Shown here one piece after another: positions 17,971 to 26,506 of a stretch of DNA of 64,000 bases. Made by a program: the position numbers and the translations under genes. The notes under the pieces were generated by a model. The model made no database searches and was not told where the DNA came from. It saw only the letters and a program-made list of their open reading frames with translations. Source of the DNA: JAJDAT01 sp964344185 (GTDB taxonomy: Bacteria > Nitrospinota > Nitrospinia > Nitrospinales > JAJDAT01); contig CAYFMN010000002.1 in assembly GCA_964344185.1 (NCBI GenBank), forward strand, positions 62,001-126,000, given 5' to 3'. Positions within the stretch are counted from its first letter, which is position 1, and each line of letters opens with the position of its first letter.

Positions 17971-18275
17971 AATAAGGAATTTATTATTTCATTATCCAGA
18001 GCCAATCGCAAACCTTCATAAAAGCATTCAAAGTCGATATTTAACATTTTTCCCTTTTTCTTAGGCTCCTATTTATAAAACCTCTCCCCAAGATCGCCAA
18101 TTTTTTGTCTTCCTTCTTTTGCCCACCCCAAAGCGACAACAACCATAACTCCTTTAAAAACAATTAAATGCTTGGAGCGCAGGCTTCTATTTTTTTGGCA
18201 CGTAATCTGCTTATTAATAAAGGAATTACGCTTTTTTGACGAAAAGGATTAAACAACATTTATTTGGGAGTTTTT
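17971..18275. other. Intergenic stretch, possibly decayed coding sequence on the minus strand
   Basis: About 305 bases. Two short minus-strand frames (ATG at 18047, 23 codons, running into the repeat; and an open stretch ending at 18069 that reads GVMVVVALGWAKEGRQKIG) look protein-like but are too short to name. I see no intact gene here. Confidence 0.3.
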
Positions 18276-18500
18276 ATGGAAACCAACCACACAAATCAAG
18301 ATTGGGTGTATGAAAAAATCTATTCAACATTATTTCAAGCGATTTCTTCTTCAGATGAAGTAAAAGCGGTTCTCGGAGAATTGCACGAGAAAAACTTAAT
18401 TCAAAACTTGGATGTCATAAACTTAATTTTAAGTTTAGATGAAATTTCAAAACTAACGGAGAACCTTCCTACGTCTCAAGAAGTAGCAAGCGTAAATTAA
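18276..18500 (+). CDS. Small hypothetical protein
   Basis: The ATG at 18276 follows GGGAG by five bases; a TTG four codons upstream has no ribosome site. The 74-residue product is acidic and helical (WVYEKIYSTLFQAISSSDEV, LDVINLILSLDEISKL) with no membrane segment or known motif. The strong ribosome site and protein-like composition support it as real. Function unknown. Confidence 0.5.
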   Translation: METNHTNQDWVYEKIYSTLFQAISSSDEVKAVLGELHEKNLIQNLDVINLILSLDEISKLTENLPTSQEVASVN

Positions 18501-18599
18501 TTTTTTTCAGCAAGAACCTGAAAAGATTTTAATTTTAAGATACAATGCCCAAAAAGGAAGCTGTTATTTTTAAGTATTTTGATAAGATAAAAATTGAAA

Positions 18600-18818
18600 A
18601 TGAATAAAAAATATAAGAATTCCTGGGTTATTTTTTGGATAACGCTCGCATTTATGTCTATTGCGGAAAACGCCTATGCTTATTTGGATTTGGGCTCAGG
18701 AAATTACTTAATCCAGATGATCGTAGCCGGTTTCTTGACAACGGTTTTCGCATTGAAAATGTATTTCCAAAGATTTGTATCGTTCATCAAAAAACTTTTT
18801 AAACCTGAGAATCAATAG
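18600..18818 (+). CDS. Small membrane protein with LDxGSGxYxxQ motif
   Basis: I use the ATG at 18600 rather than the TTG two codons upstream. The 72-residue protein has an N-terminal hydrophobic segment ending in AYAYLDLGSGNYLIQMI, a second membrane helix (VAGFLTTVFALKMYF) and a basic tail (IKKLFKPENQ). Small proteins with a YLDPGTGSxxxQ motif, similar to this, are often found beside surface-polymer genes. That fits the transferase and phosphatase-fold genes next to it. The precise role is unknown. Confidence 0.65.
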   Translation: MNKKYKNSWVIFWITLAFMSIAENAYAYLDLGSGNYLIQMIVAGFLTTVFALKMYFQRFVSFIKKLFKPENQ

Positions 18819-18864
18819 ATACGTTAGTAATATTTAATAAAGGCCTCTTGATTTTTATCAACGA

Positions 18865-20046
18865 CTAGCCTTCCTTTACTTCTTCTTTTTTAATTTTTTC
18901 TAACCGTTCAATCACAGATTTCGCTCCCACTTCGCCGCTCAAACCAACGTTGTAGATATTCTCAGATCGTATAGTTTCAATTTTCTTTTCAAAAACGTCC
19001 TGATTGGAAATTAAATCGTCAATCAATTCAGAAACTTTTTCCAAATTGTTCGTAGACAAGACTGCTCCAATCTGAGGTCGAATAAAAACCTCAAAAGGCT
19101 CGCAATTCAGCTCAGTATAATTCGGATTATTTACTTTCCGAGGCACATCGACAAAAACAACCGGTTTCCCCAAACCAAAAGCAAACTCAAAAGCCGCGCC
19201 GGAGTAATCGCTTATCATCAAATCTGATGAGTGTAAAGAAACTTGTGAGGCTACGTCGGTCTCTAACAAAAAGCTTTTGTTGCTTTCATATTTTTGAACT
19301 ATTTGAGAAATTAAAGGTTTATTATCTCGAATAGTCAGGGGATGAGGCCGGGCGGTAACAAAATAACCCGCATTTAATAACACCTCAATCAACCTTACTC
19401 CGCACGTTTCTAATAAAGCGTTTTTACCATAGGACGGAGCGATTAAAACTTTCTTTTGCCTGCCGGAAGAATCTTTTTTTTCCCTTTTAGCGGCTTCATA
19501 TAAAACCGAATCCAAGCGGCTATTGCCGTGTTTCACCAAATTCTTAGCAGGTAAGCCATATAACTTTTCTGCGCCTCGAATCTCTTTTTCATGGTGAGGA
19601 CCAACACAGAAAATTGTATCGTAATGATCGTAAGCCCCAGTGCGAAACACCATATGAGAACTCGCCATGTTGTGGAACACATAAATATAATGTACAGGAT
19701 AAACTTTGGAACGTTTTATATAATAATTTTCCAAATCAGGCATAGTCATAATCATGATACGCGCCTTCAACGAAGAAAAAAGAAGAGTACGAACCATACC
19801 GCTGCCGATATAAAAAGGTTTTATTAGCTTTTCATCTGTTTTTAAAATTGGATCGTCAAAACTCGAAGTCAAATAACAAATTTTTCGGCGATGCGTTTCC
19901 AGCAATTCTTTTATGATTGGCTCAAAATGAACCCAGGACGCATTGTCCTCTGAATAAAAAACGACGCTTTTATCTTCAAGATCTAAGGAGTTAAACGCTT
20001 TCATTCCTGCCCATGCCTGGAATAAAAGCCGAAGATTTTTCCACAT
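18865..20046 (-). CDS. CDP-glycerol glycerophosphotransferase-family protein (TagF-like)
   Basis: A 393-residue protein lacking membrane helices. The C-terminal half has the GT-B-like signature of the family: VLIAPSYGKN around residue 205, YFVTARPHP around 235, and SDLMISDYSGAAFEFAF around 280 followed by KPVVFVDVP. Members transfer glycerol- or ribitol-phosphate to surface polymers in Gram-positives; Gram-negative homologues act on capsules or lipopolysaccharide. The N-terminal part (KSVVFYSEDNASWVHFEP) is typical of glycan-synthesis variants. It lies 56 bases after sat in the same direction, so it is likely part of one operon. Confidence 0.78.
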   Translation of the reverse strand: MWKNLRLLFQAWAGMKAFNSLDLEDKSVVFYSEDNASWVHFEPIIKELLETHRRKICYLTSSFDDPILKTDEKLIKPFYIGSGMVRTLLFSSLKARIMIMTMPDLENYYIKRSKVYPVHYIYVFHNMASSHMVFRTGAYDHYDTIFCVGPHHEKEIRGAEKLYGLPAKNLVKHGNSRLDSVLYEAAKREKKDSSGRQKKVLIAPSYGKNALLETCGVRLIEVLLNAGYFVTARPHPLTIRDNKPLISQIVQKYESNKSFLLETDVASQVSLHSSDLMISDYSGAAFEFAFGLGKPVVFVDVPRKVNNPNYTELNCEPFEVFIRPQIGAVLSTNNLEKVSELIDDLISNQDVFEKKIETIRSENIYNVGLSGEVGAKSVIERLEKIKKEEVKEG

Positions 20047-20102
20047 TTTGATTACTGTCCTAAAAATTACGTAACTTTAAATTAGCGGCCTTGAACCAAT
20101 TT

Positions 20103-21173
20103 TCAATCAACAAATATTTTCATATCCGCAAGACTATCGACTATTTCAGGTCTCATTAACTTTGGATCTAGAGCAGATTGGCGAGTTAGGATTTTTCGAA
20201 TATCTGTCCCGTTGATTTGATGAGTAGATTCTGGAGAGGTTTTGAGATGAGGACAAGTTTTTTCCGTAACTATACCGCCGCACCTCTGGCAATAGTATGG
20301 TCCATGTAAACGCATAATTTTAATTCCCAATTCACCGTCGAACCGCCGTGACAATTCGTGAGCGTCATATTTTCCATAATAGTTTCCAACGCCGGCATGA
20401 TCTCTTCCAATAATAAAATGCGTACAACCAAAATTACGTCGAACAATCGCATGAAAAATAGCTTCGCGAGGTCCTGCATAACGCATTGAAGTTGAAAGAA
20501 CGCCTAACAAAACATGTTCGTTTCGGAAAAAATCTCGAATTAAAGTCCTATATCCAGCTAAAACCGCTTCGGTTGTAAAATCCCCCACTTTTTTTTGTCC
20601 TACTAAAGGCTGAATAAAAAGTCCATCCACTTGTTCTAAAGCGGTTCGTTGTAAAAATTCATGCGCGCGGTGAGGAACATTACGCGTTTGAAAACCTACA
20701 ATAGATTCCCAGCCCTTTTTCTTAAAAAAAGCCTTTGTTTCATCTGGAGTCAATTCATGATCCGAATAATTAGAAATAACCCTATGAAATAAATTAACGG
20801 GACCTCCTATAAAGACATCTCCCATTTTATATAAATGATCCACGCCTGGATGGTCGGAACTATCGGTTCCAAAAACTTTAAGAGCTAATTCTGTTTTATT
20901 AAGCTGAAACACGTCGGTTGGCAAAATTTCGCCAACAAGTTCTCCCTCAAAATAAAGATTTAATCGATCCGATTTTTTTGCAATATCCCGCATTTCCGAA
21001 TCGATATCCAATAGAATAGGCAACGGAAATGGCGCCCCATCCGGCAATCTCATGGTTTCCATTACGCTATGAACTTCCTTAGCCCCCATAAATCCTTCTA
21101 AGGGCTTAAAAACACCAAGCGCAAGATTTGCCAACTCAAAGTATTGATTCTTATTTAGTATTATTTTTTTCAT
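20103..21173 (-). CDS. sat: Sulfate adenylyltransferase (ATP sulfurylase)
   Basis: A 356-residue homo-oligomeric type ATP sulfurylase forming adenosine 5'-phosphosulfate from ATP and sulfate. Motifs are QTRNVPHRAHEFLQR (the family's QxRNxxHxxH), then GRDHAGVGNYYGKYDAH. A four-Cys zinc-like site lies in YYCQRCGGIVTEKTCPH. The NP of the usual RNP is V-P here. It is slightly shorter than many homologues, with a minimal N-terminal PUA-like domain. No kinase or reductase (CysC, AprAB) is adjacent. Its neighbours are surface-polymer genes, so it may feed sulfation of a surface glycan rather than energy metabolism; this is inference. Confidence 0.93.
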   Translation of the reverse strand: MKKIILNKNQYFELANLALGVFKPLEGFMGAKEVHSVMETMRLPDGAPFPLPILLDIDSEMRDIAKKSDRLNLYFEGELVGEILPTDVFQLNKTELALKVFGTDSSDHPGVDHLYKMGDVFIGGPVNLFHRVISNYSDHELTPDETKAFFKKKGWESIVGFQTRNVPHRAHEFLQRTALEQVDGLFIQPLVGQKKVGDFTTEAVLAGYRTLIRDFFRNEHVLLGVLSTSMRYAGPREAIFHAIVRRNFGCTHFIIGRDHAGVGNYYGKYDAHELSRRFDGELGIKIMRLHGPYYCQRCGGIVTEKTCPHLKTSPESTHQINGTDIRKILTRQSALDPKLMRPEIVDSLADMKIFVD

Positions 21174-21225
21174 TAGGGAAACTTTAATTCATATCTCTGG
21201 GAGGAGCCTGGCCTATCCGGACATG

Positions 21226-21237
21226 AGCGAATTCGCT
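21226..21237. repeat. Perfect 12-bp palindrome in the 712-residue enzyme/sat gap
   Basis: AGCGAATTCGCT lies between the 712-residue enzyme and sat. Around it, the segment AGGAGCCTGGCC at about 21203-21214 is identical to part of subfamily B of the family 1 repeat. This may be a decayed copy. Confidence 0.4.
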
Positions 21238-21269
21238 AGCCTGAAAATTATATCTCGTCAAAAGCGTTT

Positions 21270-23408
21270 CTAATTTTTTTCTACTTTTTTAGCCTTATCA
21301 ATTTCTTCATTCTTCGCAAACAACTGACCCGCAATAATTGTATGAAAAACGGCCTTACGACCATTTTTAATTTCATCGTAAACAGAACCAACCTTCAAAT
21401 GTATATCAGCATCCTGAAACTTGAAACTTAAAACATTTCTATATTCTTTGATGGCGTTTTTATGATCGCCAACCGCAGAATAAACTTGTGCTCGCAAACG
21501 ACTCAGTTTTTCCCATCTCGGATGCATTCTACTAAGTTTATCCAAATAAGGCTGCGCTCTTTCATAATTTGCATTTGCCACATAAGATTCAGCTAACAAA
21601 AAAATTGTTTCCACTCTATTGGGTTGTAAATCTAAAGATTTTTTAAACGCCTCAGCCGCCTCCGAAATTTTATTTTGAACTCTAAAGACCATGCCCAAAT
21701 TTCTATAAATCAAATACCCCGTGTTATTATTCGCATACTTCAAACTGAGCTTTAAATGTTCCTCTGCTTTTTGATAGTCATGATTTGTAAGATATTCTAT
21801 GCCCAGGGTATTATGAATATAAATATTATCTGGGAATCGCTTGATCGTTTCCTCCAAAGACTCTATCCACTCTTCATTCGAACCTAAGTTTTTTGGATCA
21901 ACGGGTAAATATTCTTCTTCGGGAACTCTAACAGGTTGATATGTACTGCTATAGCAATAACTAAAAAACACCTTATCTTCTAAAAGTTTCAACTTAGTTT
22001 TAAAATATCGGTTAAAGATAACTCTAAACGTGTTTACTGGAGTAATTGTTTCATATAATCCTTCTTTAATTTCATCTGGGACAAGATAAGCGTTTAAAAT
22101 AGCCATTTTTTCCTTCAATACCAACTCACTGGGTTCTATACATACCCCAAACTGTTCAGAACCGTGATCCGCCTGCAAAATAATAATGGGTTGAATATCG
22201 GATTGAGAAATAATATCGCTTATTAAACTTTTTACTTTTTTATTAGCAAACCTTAAAAACTCCAAATATCCACTTAACCCTTGAGCCTCCGACTCCTTAG
22301 GAGTTTTTCCATTGCGGTCGAAAACCAAAGGCCAATGCGGCATCATTATATGCGCAAATGTAAATGTTGGGCCGCTTTCCTTTGGTATATCTTTCAACTT
22401 ATCAAAAGCGTAAAGGATGGTTTTTTGTCTTATTTTTATTGGATTTAATAGATCCAGATTTAACGTTTTTAAAAATGTTCGTTCCGCAAAAGTTGTCGTA
22501 AATGAGGGCAACCAATAAGGAGAGGTCATTACCCTATCTGCATTTTTGTTAGAATCGGTTACTCTTGCGTCGGAAGTAAAATGAATATATTTATAGCCTT
22601 GCTTTTTAAGAAACTCTACCACCAGGTTATTTTCCAAATCTTCATAAAGCGGCCATAGAGCGTTTTTTTCCGCCTCCATCTTAGCGCTATGGGTAGCGAC
22701 AAAATCCATATTAAAAGTAGACGATAACGATGAAACCGTTGCGGGATAATTAGACCGGCTTTTACTCGCTACATAAAAGCCATTTTTTTTCAGAAACTGA
22801 ATAAAATCGCCATTATCAAAACCATAAAAATCTTTGAGGATATCCCCTCTCGCATAAGCGTCCAAAATTATGTAATAAATGTCTGGTTTCTTTTTTTCTA
22901 TTGGCCCAACCGGTTCAACGCTAATTTTTTTAAACCGTAAATTATCGCTAATCTGCGCAATGTTTAATTTGTAATTAATCAGGTTAATGATCGGAAACAA
23001 AAACAATATAAATGTAAATATATTCAAAAAATAAGACAGTCTCGAAAAATCTTTCGCCGATTTTTTAAAAAAGTAAAATGTTGCCGCCAGGAAAAGGAAA
23101 TACAGCGCAAAAAGATTAGGGTCATATACGAGAAATCGTTCCCCAAAAGGAAGTTTCGCGATTGTTTGAGAAAATACTTGATGAGAAAAAAATAAAATAA
23201 GCGAAAATGTGGCTAAAATTCCCGCCTTGTGTTTTTCCTTTAATAATAAAGCGAAGAACAAGAAAAAAACGACGGCAATAAGAAATGAACATGCCAAAGG
23301 AAGTATGGTTTTTGAAAGCCATACTTCGTGTTTATTTTGATCGTAATAAAATAATAGAGGATATAGAGCAAATAAAAAGGGATGAAAAATTAAATCTCTA
23401 TTGAACAT
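21270..23408 (-). CDS. Membrane alkaline-phosphatase/sulfatase-fold protein with C-terminal TPR repeats
   Basis: A 712-residue protein. The first 165 residues hold about five membrane helices. Residues about 175-480 are a sulfatase-like domain: DIYYIILDAYARGDILKDF holds the first metal Asp, SRSNYPATVSSLSSTFN the nucleophile region with Thr/Ser instead of a sulfatase CxPSR motif, and ILQADHGSEQFG the second metal site. Residues about 515-705 are TPR repeats. Family knowledge: LtaS-like enzymes in this fold transfer phosphoglycerol. The neighbouring TagF-like gene makes a role in surface-polymer phosphotransfer plausible. It is the first gene of the block leading to sat. Confidence 0.75.
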   Translation of the reverse strand: MFNRDLIFHPFLFALYPLLFYYDQNKHEVWLSKTILPLACSFLIAVVFFLFFALLLKEKHKAGILATFSLILFFSHQVFSQTIAKLPFGERFLVYDPNLFALYFLFLAATFYFFKKSAKDFSRLSYFLNIFTFILFLFPIINLINYKLNIAQISDNLRFKKISVEPVGPIEKKKPDIYYIILDAYARGDILKDFYGFDNGDFIQFLKKNGFYVASKSRSNYPATVSSLSSTFNMDFVATHSAKMEAEKNALWPLYEDLENNLVVEFLKKQGYKYIHFTSDARVTDSNKNADRVMTSPYWLPSFTTTFAERTFLKTLNLDLLNPIKIRQKTILYAFDKLKDIPKESGPTFTFAHIMMPHWPLVFDRNGKTPKESEAQGLSGYLEFLRFANKKVKSLISDIISQSDIQPIIILQADHGSEQFGVCIEPSELVLKEKMAILNAYLVPDEIKEGLYETITPVNTFRVIFNRYFKTKLKLLEDKVFFSYCYSSTYQPVRVPEEEYLPVDPKNLGSNEEWIESLEETIKRFPDNIYIHNTLGIEYLTNHDYQKAEEHLKLSLKYANNNTGYLIYRNLGMVFRVQNKISEAAEAFKKSLDLQPNRVETIFLLAESYVANANYERAQPYLDKLSRMHPRWEKLSRLRAQVYSAVGDHKNAIKEYRNVLSFKFQDADIHLKVGSVYDEIKNGRKAVFHTIIAGQLFAKNEEIDKAKKVEKN

Positions 23409-23919
23409 CGATAGATTATTTGAGGTTAAAATAAAAACAACGCTTGAAGAATTTACTATGGGTTAGTTATACATAGGAGGTAAAAAAGAGCAACGATTAA
23501 AGTCTTTTCTTATTAGATTTAAATGGTCTTAATCTTCCAATTTCTTAATTGGTTCATTTATGGCTAAATTAAAATTCCGACATAAAAGCAACAACATAGG
23601 CTAACTTAATTTAAAGGAATTTAGGCTCCTTTTATTCTTACACCACCCCAAAAGTTTACTCTCCTGTAATTTATCCGGTTTCAACATTTTTATTAACTCC
23701 AAAGCTTCCGGCTAGTTGCCTACTATCCCATCTATTTTTTCCGACCACCTCACCTTTTCACTCTATAAATCATTGATTTTATTGTTTCATTAAATAGTGA
23801 CACCTAAATTCTCCATAATTTATAGGGGACTAAAACAATTAATAGGCAAACTTAATTAAGGATAATTCCAAAATTTTTTGGTTCCGCTAATTTATTAATC
23901 TTAAAGAAAAGGATTTAAA
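23409..23919. other. Intergenic stretch between divergent genes
   Basis: About 510 bases with no convincing gene. A short minus-strand frame near 23640-23710 (MLKPDKLQESKLLGWCKNK) is too small to support. The promoters of the 712-residue enzyme and of the tail-fibre-like gene must lie here. The latter has a clear AAAGGA ribosome site. Confidence 0.45.
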
Positions 23920-26142
23920 ATGATAAATCAAACCACAACCCATCGCAACTATCCGTTACCCCATCCAGATAATATGCTGGAAGAGGATGTTATTAGAATT
24001 AAAGATTCTTTTGAGCAAATTGATATCGACGTAAATGATTTATATGGGATTACAGGTCAATCTGAAGAAGACATTCAATCTGGTTCTTATTGGTATTTTG
24101 TTTCTACCGGAACAGGGTCCGCTTATGAAGCCAGTTTAACCCCCATTCCCTCCTCCTTAACCGCAGGTATGCCTATTCATATGAAGGCTCATGCCCAAAA
24201 CACAGGCTCGGCTACCATAAACGTAAACTCATTGGGAATAAAAAATATTAAAAGAACTAATGGAAACGACTTAAAACCAGGAGATATCCCCAAAAACTCT
24301 CTAGTTACCTTAATTTATGACGGAGTAAACTTTCAACTAATTAATGCAATAACCGATCCAGAAGCGGAAGCAATCAACACAAGCAACATCATGAGGGCGT
24401 TTGACGAAATTCAAGAAAATCACGGCGGAGCTCTTATGATGGAAGCGGGCTGGTCAGACTCTTTTGGTAATTCAAACGACCAGGGAGCGGACGAGGCAAA
24501 TTCAACAGGAATTGCCTATGATGCCGTAAATAAGTTTTATAAAGGAACCGATCCAGAAATTGGACAAAACTCGGATAAAAACTACGATACAGAATCAAAC
24601 TATATTCAGCAAGAATGGACAAATACAAACCAGGGAACTTCGCAAGCGACCGTCACAAATGGCTCTACTACAGTTACTATATCTAGCGGTAGTTGGCCTG
24701 CTAATTGCGCAAATGGACGGATCACTTTTGACGCTGGTCTTACTTGGTACGATATTGTATCCCGAGATTCGGATACCGGATTAACATTGGACATTAACTT
24801 TGCAAACACAACAAACTCTTACGATTACGCTATTCGACTAACCAAATTTAGCTCTAACGATGTCAAATTAAACTCCATTTTAAGCGGATATAGTCCAAAT
24901 ATTGCCGGTCAGGCAACAGCATCTGCGAGTTCCATAAAAGTGGGCGTACAACTCGCCAGCTATGCTAATGATGGAAATAGCACAACTCGGTGGGAAGCAA
25001 ATACGCAAAACTCTGGTTGGTTAAAACTAGACTTTGGAGTCGGAATTACAAAAACTCTGGTTCAATATAAGCTATATATGCAAGATCAATTTTCAAATAT
25101 CCCCAAAACCTGGACGTTTGAAGGATCTAACGACGATTCAAATTGGACAATTCTTGACTCACAGGCAGATATAACTAACTGGTCAACTCCTGAAACAAAA
25201 ACATTTAGCTTCAGTAACACTATAGCATACCGCTATTACCGAATTGATATAAGCGCCGTTAATACTTCCAATAACTACCCGCAAATTTACGAACTTGAAG
25301 TTATGGAAAGAAATATAACTAACGCGCTCAACCAATATGTTTCCATTTCAGATACCGAAACTCAAAAAGTATTTTCAACAGCATGGACTAGTATAAATTC
25401 AAGTGCTGTTATCGAAACTCTTAATTCTCAAAATATTTACTACTGGTTGATTTTTGATCCAGCGGGAAGCTTTGGAAATGGAACTGAAATTAAAGTTTTC
25501 AATACCGTCGGAGCTGTATGGCGAAAAATAGCTAGAAATAACGCGGGAACGTGGGAATATAACAACGACTCGACAAACACAATCTCTGAAAATTGGACTC
25601 AATCTTCAACTAACGATATGTTACATGCAGTATCTCAAGCTATATCAAGTCAAACCGCTAATCAAATGACGGGAGTAAATCTTTCCGCTATTACCAATGT
25701 CCAATGGGAAGAAACGGGAGGTTGGTCGACTTCAGTAAATTATATTATTAGAGGTTTAACCATTTATTCAAATAACTCGTCCCAAAACCCAACCGCTTCC
25801 CAATATCGATTTAATTACGATTCAGGACGTGGACCTATGGATTTAAGAAGCAAAACTTACGACTCAGGATTTATTCCTTCGGAAGGTTATCTCTGGTCTA
25901 GAATTGAACATTCAGATTCCGATGGACCTGGAACGTTCTATATGTCTCGAAATGGCGGTATGGAATGGACGCCTGTTTTAATGACGCAACAGGGCTTGCC
26001 TCTTTCAGGAGATGTTCGAATCTACCGTGGAACTATAGAATTAAATAGTCAGACATCTGGGCAGGATTTGCGTTGCCGTTATCAAACTGAACAAAATAAA
26101 GATCAGTATATGCATTCATGGGGTTTACAAGTAAAGAGCTAA
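23920..26142 (+). CDS. Orphan phage-tail-fibre-like protein with a discoidin (F5/8 type C) domain
   Basis: A 740-residue protein starting after AAAGGATTTAAA. The N-terminus (HRNYPLPHPDNMLEEDVIRI, FEQIDIDVNDLYG) resembles the base-plate end of phage tail fibres. Residues about 60-145 are a fibre-type repeat (STGTGSAYEASLTPIP, NTGSATINVNSLGIKNI). Residues about 330-465 form a discoidin fold (SSIKVGVQLASYANDGNSTT, GWLKLDFGVGITKTLVQY, PKTWTFEGSNDDSNW). The C-terminal 250 residues are Asn/Ser/Trp-rich beta structure. No signal peptide and no other phage genes are nearby. It is probably a domesticated fibre or a remnant binding to glycans. Confidence 0.62.
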   Translation: MINQTTTHRNYPLPHPDNMLEEDVIRIKDSFEQIDIDVNDLYGITGQSEEDIQSGSYWYFVSTGTGSAYEASLTPIPSSLTAGMPIHMKAHAQNTGSATINVNSLGIKNIKRTNGNDLKPGDIPKNSLVTLIYDGVNFQLINAITDPEAEAINTSNIMRAFDEIQENHGGALMMEAGWSDSFGNSNDQGADEANSTGIAYDAVNKFYKGTDPEIGQNSDKNYDTESNYIQQEWTNTNQGTSQATVTNGSTTVTISSGSWPANCANGRITFDAGLTWYDIVSRDSDTGLTLDINFANTTNSYDYAIRLTKFSSNDVKLNSILSGYSPNIAGQATASASSIKVGVQLASYANDGNSTTRWEANTQNSGWLKLDFGVGITKTLVQYKLYMQDQFSNIPKTWTFEGSNDDSNWTILDSQADITNWSTPETKTFSFSNTIAYRYYRIDISAVNTSNNYPQIYELEVMERNITNALNQYVSISDTETQKVFSTAWTSINSSAVIETLNSQNIYYWLIFDPAGSFGNGTEIKVFNTVGAVWRKIARNNAGTWEYNNDSTNTISENWTQSSTNDMLHAVSQAISSQTANQMTGVNLSAITNVQWEETGGWSTSVNYIIRGLTIYSNNSSQNPTASQYRFNYDSGRGPMDLRSKTYDSGFIPSEGYLWSRIEHSDSDGPGTFYMSRNGGMEWTPVLMTQQGLPLSGDVRIYRGTIELNSQTSGQDLRCRYQTEQNKDQYMHSWGLQVKS

Positions 26143-26191
26143 AAAAAGAATATATATGCTAAAGATGGAACATCGATTAACAATTAAATCA

Positions 26192-26227
26192 CTTTCTAAA
26201 GCGGGGTTCTTTTAGAACCCCAGAAAG
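26192..26227 (+). terminator. Hairpin downstream of the tail-fibre-like gene
   Basis: A perfect stem GGGGTTCT / AGAACCCC with a TTT loop at 26203-26221, extended by CTTTCT / AGAAAG outside. It lies about 50 bases after the stop codon. It lacks a long T run, so termination efficiency is uncertain. Confidence 0.55.
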
Positions 26228-26243
26228 GTTTAAATGAAGATCA

Positions 26244-26429
26244 TTAATTTTGTTGAAAAATCTTGGAGTCACAAGCGATATATTTTATTTGTCTCATTGG
26301 CACGATCAAAACTTGATCGGAGGTAGTAATTTCTAATACTTCCAAATCATCGCTAATAAAATGTTTCAAAGTATTTTCTAATTTGATCTCTTGATTATCT
26401 ACAAAAAAAACTTTTAGCCAATATTCCAC
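26244..26429 (-). CDS. Small hypothetical protein
   Basis: I choose the GTG at 26429, six bases after AAAGAGG; a TTG two codons upstream sits on top of the ribosome site and is unlikely. The 61-residue product begins MEYWLKVFFVDNQEI, ends in a region with DQVLIVPMRQIKYIA, and has a strand-rich, acidic character without membrane segments. It resembles nothing I can name. It ends close to the hairpin of the tail-fibre-like gene, so the two are convergent. Confidence 0.5.
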   Translation of the reverse strand: MEYWLKVFFVDNQEIKLENTLKHFISDDLEVLEITTSDQVLIVPMRQIKYIACDSKIFQQN

Positions 26430-26506
26430 CGACAACCTCTTTCTCTAACGTTTTTTAGAATGAATTACCGCTTAATAACTTGCTTTCTAATTAATAAGTA
26501 AATTTT

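Noticed and set aside
18045..18047. ATG of a 23-codon minus-strand frame running into the family 1 repeat
   Set aside because: Too short and ends inside the repeat; no motif recognised.
18069..18146. 25-codon minus-strand frame (MVVVALGWAKEGRQKIG)
   Set aside because: Looks protein-like but is short, with a ribosome site too close; more likely a fragment than a gene.
23640..23710. Short minus-strand frame MLKPDKLQESKLLGWCKNK
   Set aside because: Under 30 codons with no ribosome site of proper spacing.
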